64,000 bases of DNA from Paenibacillus sp. SZ31. GTDB lineage: Bacteria; Bacillota; Bacilli; Paenibacillales; Paenibacillaceae. The DNA is taken from NCBI RefSeq assembly GCF_012912005.1, contig NZ_JABBEA010000005.1, positions 248,001 through 312,000 of the forward strand. The letters are read 5' to 3'. Below are positions 9,117-17,817 of this stretch, one piece after another. Numbering within the stretch: position 1 is the stretch's first letter; each line of letters opens with the position of its first letter. A program made the position numbers and the translations under genes. Under the pieces are notes generated by a model. It was not told the origin of the DNA. It saw only the letters and a program-made list of their open reading frames with translations, and ran no database searches.

Positions 9117-10589
9117 TTACTTGTTTTCCGCTCTCCAGGCATCCAGTTGGCTTTGGGCTTCAGCCATTACTTTCTCCAGTCCGGCTTGATTGAACTTCTC
9201 AATCACTTGATCCAGATTGGTCGCCGGGTCCAGTGTACCTGTCATCAGTGCTGCCCAATATTGCTCTTTCACGTTCTGTACCGCCGTCAGTTCGGAAGAT
9301 ACATTACTTGCATCGAAGTTGAAGCTGAGGATCGGGGAATTGACACCTTCAGCATTGAACTTCTTGAACTCATCCCATTTGTTGTCCGGGTCATTGCTGT
9401 TCAGGAAGAGCAGCATGTTGTTGCCCAGGGAATATGAAGGCATATCGTAGTTTTTCGACTCAGGCAGATTTTCCATATGTGTGTCATCCACTTTTTTGTA
9501 GTGTGTGCCCTCGATACCGGAATCCACCATATTGCGCAGCACAGGATCTGTGTTCAACAGGTTCAGGAATTCCATCGCTTTCTCCGGATATTCCGAGTTG
9601 GCCGAGATCGCCATGATGGAGCCTTGTACAGATGTATTCGTGATGATCGCATCACTGGCTGGAGTCGAAACGACTTCATAACCGTAACTTGCAGACCATT
9701 GATTGTCCGCGAGCGGCTGAGTCTGTGCACGATCCAGGAACCAATTGCCCGATGTTGTCAGGTCGTTCGTGGAACCTGTTGTTGCTGCTTCTGCCGACAC
9801 ATAACCTGCTTTGTAGTATTTGTTCATGGTGGTGAGTGCTTCTTTCATTTCAGGCGTTTCCAATATGTTCACGAGCTTATAGTCCGTTGTATCCAGCTTG
9901 ATTGCCATCGGCAAGTTCTGGATGACATAGTCATACGGCACGTAAGGAACATAGTTCTTATCCATCGCGAATGGTGTTACACTCGCCTCGTTTTCCTTGA
10001 TCGTTTTGAGCAGAGGCTCCAGACTGTCTAACGTACGAACGCCAGAGATGTCCAGCTTGTATTTATCAACCAGCATCTGGTTAAAGCGCCATACCTCTTG
10101 TTGAGGCAGCTCTTTGTTGGCTGGAATTCCGTAATTGTGTCCATCTACCTTCGAACCGCTGAGGAATGCAGGATCAATGGTCTTGGTGAGATCTTGACCG
10201 TATTCAGCAAGCAAGTCATCCAGTTCAAGGAATGCTCCTTTTCTTGCATTTTGTACATAATCGAATCCACCCGAAGAGGTGAACAGAATATCCATTGGCT
10301 CACCGGATGCTACGTTAACCTGCATCTTCTGCGGGTAGTCGCCCCAGTCAACCATCTTCATCGTCACCGTGGCATTAATTTTCTCTTTGGTATACTTGCT
10401 GACTTCTTCCATCACTTTGTTGACGTCTTTCTGAGGGGTACCTATGGTATACCAGATCAACTCAACCGCGTCATCTCCCGCTCCCCCGGATTCTGAAGCA
10501 CTTTTGCTTCCTCCACAGGCACTAAGAACAAGCGTAACGGCCATTAACAATGCAAGAACGAGTGAGAAGCGTTTTCTTTGTTTACTCAT
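9117..10589 (-). CDS. Sugar-binding lipoprotein of ABC importer (LplA-like)
   Basis: A 490-residue extracellular solute-binding protein. The N-terminus is a lipoprotein signal with lipobox LSAC, so C25 should be lipid-modified and the protein tethered outside the membrane. A Ser/Gly-rich linker follows, then a family 1 (LplA-type) binding fold. It is the first gene of the importer/glycosidase operon, with AGGGAGG before the ATG. The promoter region carries a near-cre site and a 21-bp motif shared with the GH85 promoter. The expected ligand is the high-mannose oligosaccharide released by GH85, which is inferred from context; LplA relatives bind varied plant and animal glycans. Confidence 0.9.
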   Translation of the reverse strand: MSKQRKRFSLVLALLMAVTLVLSACGGSKSASESGGAGDDAVELIWYTIGTPQKDVNKVMEEVSKYTKEKINATVTMKMVDWGDYPQKMQVNVASGEPMDILFTSSGGFDYVQNARKGAFLELDDLLAEYGQDLTKTIDPAFLSGSKVDGHNYGIPANKELPQQEVWRFNQMLVDKYKLDISGVRTLDSLEPLLKTIKENEASVTPFAMDKNYVPYVPYDYVIQNLPMAIKLDTTDYKLVNILETPEMKEALTTMNKYYKAGYVSAEAATTGSTNDLTTSGNWFLDRAQTQPLADNQWSASYGYEVVSTPASDAIITNTSVQGSIMAISANSEYPEKAMEFLNLLNTDPVLRNMVDSGIEGTHYKKVDDTHMENLPESKNYDMPSYSLGNNMLLFLNSNDPDNKWDEFKKFNAEGVNSPILSFNFDASNVSSELTAVQNVKEQYWAALMTGTLDPATNLDQVIEKFNQAGLEKVMAEAQSQLDAWRAENK

Positions 10590-10640
10590 TTCTTTGATCC
10601 TCCCTTTTCGTGTTCCCTTAGGCTCTACTTACTAACTGCT

Positions 10641-10668
10641 TTAACCTTATCGAATGAAAGCATTTACA
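10641..10668 (-). promoter_or_regulatory. Near-cre site plus motif shared with GH85 promoter
   Basis: TGAAAGCATTTACA at 10655-10668 matches the CcpA cre consensus at 13 of 14 positions. Read toward the gene, 10661-10641 starts with GCTTTCAT and ends with GTTAA and matches 16 of 21 bases of 14347-14367. It ends 51 bases before the binding-protein ATG. It is a candidate for carbon repression and for binding the neighbouring YesN-type regulator. Confidence 0.5.
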
Positions 10669-10763
10669 AAAAGAAGATAAACTTAAGTTTTCGGGGTACA
10701 AATTAAAGACAAATCATCCTTGGGCATTAAAATTATCCCTGTTTTAATAAATCGCTTACATGA

Positions 10764-10832
10764 AAGAGACATACCGGGTAACGTATGGCACGAGTCTCAT
10801 TGCATGCCATTCTTGTTCCCGATATGTCTCTT
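10764..10832 (-). terminator. Long hairpin after the YesN-like gene
   Basis: GAGACATA at 10766 and its complement ending at 10830 form a stem of about 13 pairs with one wobble. An inner ATGGCA/TGCCAT pair extends it. It lies between the yesN-like stop and the binding-protein promoter. The T-run is weak, so it could be a terminator or a structured leader element. Confidence 0.45.
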
Positions 10833-10871
10833 GGAATCCGTCCGCAAACTTAGTTTCTACTCGTCACCGAA

Positions 10872-12386
10872 TTAACCAAACACCTTGAAATCAGTCGGTG
10901 AAATTCCTACATATTTGCGGAACTGCTTGTAGAAATAACCCGTCTCCCAATATCCCACATTTCGGGCGATCTCATGTACCTTCAGATTCGAATTGCGTAG
11001 CTGCTCCTTCGCACGTTCAATCCGGTATTTGTTGATGTATTCGGCAAACGTCTCCCCGGTCTCCTTATGGAACAATTGTCCCAAATACACCGGATGCAGA
11101 TGATAATGGGCACCCAATAGCTTCAAGGAGAGCTCTTCTGCGTAGTGTTTGTCGATATGCTGAAGCACCTGGTTCACAATCGGATTCTTCAAATCCTGCA
11201 ATAGGGATTGGATGGTCTGTGACCCAACCTGCTGAAGTGCATGCACGAGCTCATCAAAAGTGCCACTCTCCAGCACAAGTTGAAGCCCTTGTTGGTATAT
11301 GGCAGACTCATCCGAGTGTTTGATGCTCTCCAGTTCCATTTTGAAGCGAATCACAACTTCCAGTGCGGTATTCTGTAACTCCCCAGGCGTAAGCCCATCG
11401 CGATGCTGTTCAAAATCCATGCGAATCCGGTCGGCAAGTTGTTCTGTATTGCGGGACAGAATGAGTTTGGCATACTCCCTCCAATCAATGAAAAAGGTCG
11501 CCGTGGAATTTCCGCACCTTTCCAGCATGGCATGGTCGATGACTTTAAGGTCGGGATAAATCATCACATACTGGAGTGCTTTTTTGGCCTCCTCATAACT
11601 GGTCGGCGCATGGTATAACCCTTTCATCAATCTGCCTGCTCCAATGCGTGCCGCCGGATGGGTTACGTTTATCTCATCAGATAATGCCTGCAAGCCATCC
11701 ATCAACTTCTGTTCCTCGTCACTCGTACCCTGAATATTGGCAATAATGACGATGTCTCCATCGATATCATGAAATACGTTCAGATGGCGTCTGTCTCTCA
11801 GCATCTCTTCTACGCGTTCAAACATGCCGGGTACTTGCCCTTTGTCACGCAGAATGGCCACAGCAACGTCTGGTGCATCCAACGAAAGGTTCATAAACTG
11901 GGCACGTTCTTCAAATTCGGTAGCTGCAATCTGTCCTGTAAGCCATCGATGAAGAATGTTATCTTTCAGAATCTGAATGCCATACGCATCATCGGCTTGA
12001 GGTGATACTGTATGATCCAGCTTGGACGCTGTGTTGCTCAGCGTGGATTCCAGTTCCTCTACATTAATCGGTTTGAGCAGATAGTTTTCGATCCCCAATT
12101 GCATGCCTTCCTTCAGATATTCGAACTCATTGAAACCACTGAGGATAATGACCTTAATCTCAGGTTGTACTCGCCTTGCTTCCCGAATCAGGTCAAGACC
12201 ATTCATGAGTGGCATGGATATATCCGTGATCAGAATGTCCACAGGCTGAGTGGAGAGCGCTTGTAAAGCTGCCTGCCCATTACCTGCATGGCTCACAATT
12301 TCCATACCAAATGAAGACCAATCCACAATATCGTATAAGCCTTCAATGATGAATGGCTCATCGTCCACAATAAACACCTTGTACAT
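10872..12386 (-). CDS. AraC-type response regulator (YesN-like)
   Basis: A 504-residue regulator with an N-terminal receiver domain, phospho-acceptor D55 in DILITDISMP and DDE acidic pocket. It ends in two AraC-type helix-turn-helix units (KVHEIARNVGYWETGYFYKQFRKYVGISPTDF). The middle region is the variable YesN linker. The ATG at 12386 lies one base after the kinase stop; an in-frame GTG at 12395 would overlap the kinase gene. Such regulators usually switch on a neighbouring sugar ABC importer, here probably the operon at 1-10589 and the GH85 gene. Target sites are inferred only. Confidence 0.92.
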   Translation of the reverse strand: MYKVFIVDDEPFIIEGLYDIVDWSSFGMEIVSHAGNGQAALQALSTQPVDILITDISMPLMNGLDLIREARRVQPEIKVIILSGFNEFEYLKEGMQLGIENYLLKPINVEELESTLSNTASKLDHTVSPQADDAYGIQILKDNILHRWLTGQIAATEFEERAQFMNLSLDAPDVAVAILRDKGQVPGMFERVEEMLRDRRHLNVFHDIDGDIVIIANIQGTSDEEQKLMDGLQALSDEINVTHPAARIGAGRLMKGLYHAPTSYEEAKKALQYVMIYPDLKVIDHAMLERCGNSTATFFIDWREYAKLILSRNTEQLADRIRMDFEQHRDGLTPGELQNTALEVVIRFKMELESIKHSDESAIYQQGLQLVLESGTFDELVHALQQVGSQTIQSLLQDLKNPIVNQVLQHIDKHYAEELSLKLLGAHYHLHPVYLGQLFHKETGETFAEYINKYRIERAKEQLRNSNLKVHEIARNVGYWETGYFYKQFRKYVGISPTDFKVFG

Positions 12387-12387
12387 G

Positions 12388-14217
12388 TTAAACACCTGTC
12401 CCTTCTGTATGTGGATAACGCACCCTGATTCGTGTTCCTTCTCCGAGGGTGCTCTCTATGGTGATACCGAACTCTGGCCCATACAGGAAACGCAATCGAC
12501 TATGGACACTGCGCAGCCCGAACATCTGACCAGACTCTTCAGGACGTTCCAGTTCTTCAAGGATTTCCGTCAGGCGTGCCGGATCAATGCCTTTGCCATT
12601 ATCTTTGACTTCCACTTGCACCACATCATCTGTCTCTTCCACAACAATCGATAATCGGTTATCCGAACGTTCTGTCTGAATGCCGTGTACGACATAATTC
12701 TCAATGATAGGTTGCAGCGAAAGTTTGACCACAGGGTGTTGATAATATGCAGCATCGATCTGGATCGTATATATGAAAATATCCTTGTAGCGGATTCGGA
12801 ATAACTCCAGATACAAGCGGCAAGCTTCCATCTCATCCTTCAGCGTATAGTTCTTCTTCTGCTGTACCAGGCTCTTGAACAATACGGATAAACTATAGAT
12901 CATCTCGCCAACATCTCTCGCCCCTTGGGATATCGCCCTCATCCGAATCACTTCAAGCGTATTGTAGAGAAAATGAGGGTTGATGCGCGCCTGTAATGCG
13001 ACCAGCTCGGTCTCCTTCTGTTTGATCTCGGCTTTGTAGACTCGTTCAATATAGAGATTTAGCTCGTCCAGCATGTCGTTGAAGCTATGTGAGATCTGCC
13101 CCAGTTCATCATCACGCGGATCGTCAATGCGAGCCGTGAAGTTGCCGTATTTCACTTTTTGGGTGAAGCGAATAATTCGACGGGTTCGTTTGGCAAAGTT
13201 AATAATGAAAAATGCGGGAACCAGCACGGCAAACAAAATACATACGATACTGATCGAGATAATGGTATTGCGAATCCCCGCATAGGTTTCAGCCATCTCT
13301 TCTACCGGAACGGTGCCTATGACCACATAACCCTGATCCGCGGAGACAAACTTGTTCACATACATGTTCTGCTCCTTTTTCATTGAATCCATATCGGTCT
13401 GATCAAACAGGGAATCGGCTACATTCACGTAGGGATACTTCTTCCCGTAATAATGATTGTTGGAGTCAAATAACACTGTCCCTTTCGCCGATAACACCAC
13501 GATTTCTCCCTTGAGATTACTCTCGTAGTTATCCAGCGCATTCCCGATTCCCTCCGAGTCAAAGAAGACAAGAAATTGGCCCAGATTCCGAAGAGTCTGT
13601 GTATTGTTAATCGGTACGCGGATGGAGTAGAGCGCAGGGTCCCATTGATTAATCTCTTTGCGAATCCAGTAGTTGGGTGCACTGATATTGGGTGTTTCCA
13701 TCGCCATCACGTCCGGAATATAGGAATGAGCTACATTGGCGTCCAGCTTGCGGAACTGCTTGTGTTGATTAAAGGTAGACAGATCCTGCTGCTCAGCGCT
13801 ATACAACATGAGTTGATTAATCTGCGAATTACGATCCATGATGTTCTGAAAATGTTTCAACACATCGGCCGAATAGTCATCCTGATTAGCATAATATCCA
13901 TTGGTCATGTGCTGAACATATTCAGCGTACGAATGATTCATCAGGTACGTAATGTTGGCCGAGAGTGCCTCATTCTGATGCATATCCCTCACCATGTTTT
14001 GCACCGATTCATACTGCTGATGAATGTATCGATCTACATGTTCCATTGCCGCCTTCTGGATCGCCAGTTCCCGGCGAATCGTGGAGTCGGACACCGACAG
14101 GAAGATGATATAAGACAACGTAATGATCGTGACAATCGATATCATCGAGAAGATCAGCAACATTTTCATAAACATATTATTTTTGAAGAAATTATTGTAA
14201 ACGCTAACAATTTTCAA
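12388..14217 (-). CDS. Sensor histidine kinase (YesM-like)
   Basis: A 609-residue membrane kinase. One membrane segment near residues 20-40 and a second near 300-320 flank an extracellular dCache-like sensor region. A HAMP domain, the LytS/YesM His-kinase motif INPHFLYNTLEVI with H415, and a HATPase domain (DNGKGID, then GLRSVHSRL) follow. The start is TTG at 14217 with GGAGGG ten bases upstream. It pairs with the following YesN-like gene. It probably senses released glycans or the loaded binding protein outside the cell; the ligand is not known. Confidence 0.92.
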   Translation of the reverse strand: MKIVSVYNNFFKNNMFMKMLLIFSMISIVTIITLSYIIFLSVSDSTIRRELAIQKAAMEHVDRYIHQQYESVQNMVRDMHQNEALSANITYLMNHSYAEYVQHMTNGYYANQDDYSADVLKHFQNIMDRNSQINQLMLYSAEQQDLSTFNQHKQFRKLDANVAHSYIPDVMAMETPNISAPNYWIRKEINQWDPALYSIRVPINNTQTLRNLGQFLVFFDSEGIGNALDNYESNLKGEIVVLSAKGTVLFDSNNHYYGKKYPYVNVADSLFDQTDMDSMKKEQNMYVNKFVSADQGYVVIGTVPVEEMAETYAGIRNTIISISIVCILFAVLVPAFFIINFAKRTRRIIRFTQKVKYGNFTARIDDPRDDELGQISHSFNDMLDELNLYIERVYKAEIKQKETELVALQARINPHFLYNTLEVIRMRAISQGARDVGEMIYSLSVLFKSLVQQKKNYTLKDEMEACRLYLELFRIRYKDIFIYTIQIDAAYYQHPVVKLSLQPIIENYVVHGIQTERSDNRLSIVVEETDDVVQVEVKDNGKGIDPARLTEILEELERPEESGQMFGLRSVHSRLRFLYGPEFGITIESTLGEGTRIRVRYPHTEGTGV

Positions 14218-14339
14218 TTCGCATGTTCCCTCCGATGCTGTTTTCCTGACTTGAATTATACCATCAGGCTTCTGACATTAACTTGTCACCTGCAACTTTT
14301 CTTTAGTTTGTACTAGCGATTCTTTAATTTCACCCTATT

Positions 14340-14367
14340 TAAAAACGCTTTCATCCACTATCGTTAA
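14340..14367 (+). promoter_or_regulatory. Near-cre site plus 21-bp motif before GH85 gene
   Basis: TAAAAACGCTTTCA at 14340-14353 matches cre in reverse orientation at 13 of 14 positions. The stretch 14347-14367 matches the motif before the importer operon in the same orientation. It lies 62 bases before the GH85 ATG and also faces the divergent kinase gene. Confidence 0.5.
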
Positions 14368-14429
14368 CCATAAGTTTAGCTTTGTGTAAAAGAATACCTT
14401 ACATTCATTCCACTTGAAGGAGGAACAGC

Positions 14430-17216
14430 ATGACACGCAAACTCAAACCTAAAGGCCTCATACCCAAGGTAACCGCCATGGTCCTGACTACGGCTCTGCT
14501 TGGACAAGTTGTTGCATCATCCGTTTATGCCGGAGACACGCTCCCTTACACCGGTGAAAGTGCCAAAGGGGTGAATCAGCCCTATCAACATGGATACACC
14601 TCGGCCCAGATTTTGAACTGGACACCGGAAAGTGATATCCATGGCGATTTACTTCGTGCCCATGTTCCCTTGCAGCCCCGTAATGAAGCGTTCGCTGCCA
14701 CACAGGCTTATCCTGAGCTTAGTCCGGACACCCAGCTATTCACGATGAGTGGTGATTACGGCAATGCATTCTTCGATAGCACACCTTATACCAATGAATT
14801 CAGCCAGTATCTGTTTAATTATTGGCAATATACAGACTACTACAGCTATTGGCACGGCATGGCCTCTGCGGGCGTACCTGAGGAACTGTATGATCCGAGT
14901 AAAGAGTGGACGGAGAAATACTTCGAGTTTGGCATTTTGAACATTCCGAATCCGGCCTACACCAATGCAGCCCACAAGAATGGCGTTAAGTCCATTGCTA
15001 ACATCTTTTTCTCGGACAATGACCGTGGGCCACAAACCTATAAACAAATGCTGATCCAGGATGAAAACGGTAATTTCCCTGTGGCCGAGAAACTGGCCGA
15101 GATGGCAGGATACTACAATTACGATGGATATTTCTTCAATCAGGAAGAAGTTGCCCGGGGTGTAGCCCCTGAGGATATCGCATCCTACAAGAAATTCATG
15201 AAATATCTAAGAGATAAAGGCCTGTACGTTCAGTGGTATGATTCCACCATCAATACAACAGGCAAGATTCAATACCAGAACCAATTTAATGGACTCAATA
15301 GCCCCTTTGTACAGGATTCCGTTCTCGGCAGAGTCTCGGATTCCATCTTCCTGAACTATGTGTGGAACCACAAGATGCTCCGCGATTCCCGTAATCATGC
15401 CCTTAGTCTGGGACTTGATCCACTGGAAACCGTATTTGCTGGTGTCGAAGGTGGACATGACAAATTCGGCCGCTGGAAGCAATCCTATGACCTGCGCCAT
15501 AACCTGGATGAGAACGGTCAACCCATGAACAGCATCGCGACATTAGGTGCCGACTTCACCCACAACGCTCTGGATGAAGAGATGGGCGATGGCAGCACCA
15601 ATCATCGTGCGGAGGATGAGTACCAGTGGATGACCTTTGTACGTGATCGTGCCTGGTGGTCTGGTCCAAATCAAGACCCGACAGATGCACGTCGTAATGC
15701 GTCTGCCGATCTGTCGGATGTGTATGCTTCCGGTGCAAATTGGGATGGAATTGCCGCTTATCTTACCGAGCGATCCGTCATCAACGGCTCCAATTTTGCG
15801 ACCAACTTCAATACGGGCCACGGTCTGAAATATTATGAAGACGGTGCTGTCTCGAACGATAAAGAATGGTCAAATATCAACATTCAGGATATCCCTGTCA
15901 CTTGGCAATGGTGGATGGATAGTGAAGGCGACAAGCTCAGTGTTGATTTTGACTATGGTCCCTCTTATGAGAAAGGCGCAAGGTACAACTATGACTCCAT
16001 TGGCGCGTTTAATGGCGGCAGCTCTCTCGTGGTGAACGGCACACTGAACGCAGAGAACTTCCTGCGCCTGTACAAGACCGACCTGTCCGTCAACGGGCAA
16101 TCGAAACTGGAACTGACGTATAACAAACCGTCGACTAGTGACGCTTCCTCCCTGCATGTTGGGTTGATCTTCGAAGACGATCCATCCAACGTGGTCAACG
16201 TAAATGTGCCTAATGCAGGCCAGCATACGGAAGGTTGGAAGACGGCTACACTTGATTTGAGTGCCTATCAAGGAAAGACCATTGCCGCTATGGGATTATC
16301 CTTTGACCCGAATGGCGAGACAATTGAGAATTACCAGATGAACATTGGCGAGATCCGCATTTCCGACGGTTCAGCGGCTGTACCGGATGCACCGACCGGA
16401 TTCCATATTGCCAAAGCACTGACCAACACCGATGAACTGGTTGTCGCATGGGACATGAAGGACTATTCAGAGGTTAAGCAATACAATTTATATGAAAATG
16501 GTGCTTATGTTGGCGGCGTGTATGATTCCACTTTTTATATCAAATCGCTAAAACAGCCGTCTGGAGAACTATCCATTCGTGCGGTTGGTGCAGATGGTAC
16601 CGAAAGTGAAGCAGCGCTCCTGCCTTATGATCTGAATGCAGCCGTTCAGAATATCGATGTGAAATTCAAAAAGAATGGTGATGCAATTGTAAGCTGGAAA
16701 AACCCGAAGAAAGCGAAAGATTCGGGTAAAGATAAAGACAAGGATAAAGGCAACGAATCGATTCAGCTCACACTAGATACCGAATACACGAAAGAACCCA
16801 TCACCAAGTCACTTCAGGTCAAAAAAGGAAAACAGTCTGCCGTCTTGACCGGACTTCCGACCAACGGTGAGCATTACGTGCTGAACATCGCCATTGGCGG
16901 CCAGAATCCGGTAACCTATACCGGACAGCTAGCAGATCTTCAGATTACACCATACGCCAAGGAAAAGGTCACGGTAAAAGATGGAAAGTACACATTAGCC
17001 CTCCCGGATCTGGAGGACTGGTACAAGATCTATGTATATGAAAATGGGGTGCCACGCGAGTTCGGAGTCACTTACGTATCGCAAAAATTCCCGTATATCA
17101 TTCGGGGAAGAACGAAGCTTAGTGAACTGACCTTTACGCCGTCATCCAACAACAGCTCATTGAAGCTGGTTATTGAGGATTATGCGGGCAATCAGGCCAC
17201 TACGATTTTGAGGTAA
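14430..17216 (+). CDS. Secreted GH85 endo-beta-N-acetylglucosaminidase
   Basis: A 928-residue secreted enzyme that cuts the chitobiose core of N-glycans, releasing high-mannose oligosaccharides. The signal peptide runs to about residue 34 (cleavage near VYA-GD). The GH85 barrel follows, with the Asn-Glu catalytic pair N237 and E239 in YDGYFFNQEE. After the barrel come a beta-sandwich likely to bind sugar (about 530-650), a fibronectin-like domain (about 655-740), a lysine-rich spacer and a C-terminal beta domain. No LPXTG or S-layer motif is seen, so it is probably released. GAAGGAGG precedes the ATG. It diverges from the YesM gene and its promoter shares a motif with the importer operon. Confidence 0.94.
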   Translation: MTRKLKPKGLIPKVTAMVLTTALLGQVVASSVYAGDTLPYTGESAKGVNQPYQHGYTSAQILNWTPESDIHGDLLRAHVPLQPRNEAFAATQAYPELSPDTQLFTMSGDYGNAFFDSTPYTNEFSQYLFNYWQYTDYYSYWHGMASAGVPEELYDPSKEWTEKYFEFGILNIPNPAYTNAAHKNGVKSIANIFFSDNDRGPQTYKQMLIQDENGNFPVAEKLAEMAGYYNYDGYFFNQEEVARGVAPEDIASYKKFMKYLRDKGLYVQWYDSTINTTGKIQYQNQFNGLNSPFVQDSVLGRVSDSIFLNYVWNHKMLRDSRNHALSLGLDPLETVFAGVEGGHDKFGRWKQSYDLRHNLDENGQPMNSIATLGADFTHNALDEEMGDGSTNHRAEDEYQWMTFVRDRAWWSGPNQDPTDARRNASADLSDVYASGANWDGIAAYLTERSVINGSNFATNFNTGHGLKYYEDGAVSNDKEWSNINIQDIPVTWQWWMDSEGDKLSVDFDYGPSYEKGARYNYDSIGAFNGGSSLVVNGTLNAENFLRLYKTDLSVNGQSKLELTYNKPSTSDASSLHVGLIFEDDPSNVVNVNVPNAGQHTEGWKTATLDLSAYQGKTIAAMGLSFDPNGETIENYQMNIGEIRISDGSAAVPDAPTGFHIAKALTNTDELVVAWDMKDYSEVKQYNLYENGAYVGGVYDSTFYIKSLKQPSGELSIRAVGADGTESEAALLPYDLNAAVQNIDVKFKKNGDAIVSWKNPKKAKDSGKDKDKDKGNESIQLTLDTEYTKEPITKSLQVKKGKQSAVLTGLPTNGEHYVLNIAIGGQNPVTYTGQLADLQITPYAKEKVTVKDGKYTLALPDLEDWYKIYVYENGVPREFGVTYVSQKFPYIIRGRTKLSELTFTPSSNNSSLKLVIEDYAGNQATTILR

Positions 17217-17399
17217 AAGAGATCCGCAAGGTTAACCGAATTAGAGGCTTAGAGGTTTAGAGCTCTTTTAAATTTCCAGGTTCCTACGTTGCGAGAAATG
17301 AATCTTTCTAGGGCTGCCGTGAGAGGGATTCCCCTCTCCCTTCAAGCGCTAACGAACCTACCGCACCCTAAACGGCGGATTCTCAAGGAATGCAAATTT

Positions 17400-17491
17400 T
17401 AACGAACTCCAGTGGCGTTATTTCGCAATAAAACAGCGCCAGCACTTAAAAATCGACCAAATTGACGAAATAACGCCTCTTCGATTCGTTA
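17400..17491. repeat. Nested inverted repeat between GH85 and dnaB
   Basis: A perfect 12-bp pair, GGCGTTATTTCG (17414-17425) and CGAAATAACGCC (17466-17477), lies inside an outer 7-bp pair TAACGAA/TTCGTTA (17400-17406, 17485-17491). The element is non-coding and lies between converging genes. The rest of 17217-17544 shows no gene. Confidence 0.7.
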
Positions 17492-17544
17492 CACCTGAAC
17501 ACTGTGCAAATTGGAGCGAATAGCGTGTGCTCGGTTCCTTAGAC

Positions 17545-17762
17545 CAACATTTACACTTGCCCCTCGGATGACAGAACAACCCTCCGATCACTGTTAGCCC
17601 AGATTTCTATGATTCCTTTATGAAAAGGGGAAGTCCCGAGATGAGATAAAGGCGAAGCAGATGCTTCTGATGCAGCTTTCTTTCAGAAAGCTTTTAGCTT
17701 CGATTCTTCAGGTTATTTCTGTCCTCTCCGTTATTATGTAAATGTTTAGTTCAACTTATATA
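17545..17762 (+). repeat. Dispersed palindromic repeat, copy B
   Basis: This copy is aligned with copies A and D. It has AACATTTACA, GATGACAGAACAACC and ATCACTGTTAGCCC on the left, the AGCTTTCT/AGAAAGCT hairpin near 17678, and GGTTATTTCTGTCCTCTCCG with AACTTATATA at the right end. Its central stem is more decayed than in other copies. It directly abuts the dnaB terminator. Confidence 0.75.
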
Positions 17763-17808
17763 GCCAAAAGGCGAGTCTCCATTCATCAGGAGACTCGCCT
17801 TTTGGCTA
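17761..17808 (-). terminator. dnaB terminator, 20-bp perfect stem
   Basis: A 20-bp perfect dyad (arms 17761-17780 and 17789-17808, starting TAGCCAAAAGGCGAG) has an 8-base loop. It lies just after the dnaB stop on the minus strand and may also stop GH85 transcripts from the other side. Confidence 0.85.
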
Positions 17809-17817
17809 TTATATAAA

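Noticed and set aside
14218..14429. Possible small gene in the divergent kinase/GH85 region
   Set aside because: No frame with a ribosome site was found; the region is fully used as promoter.
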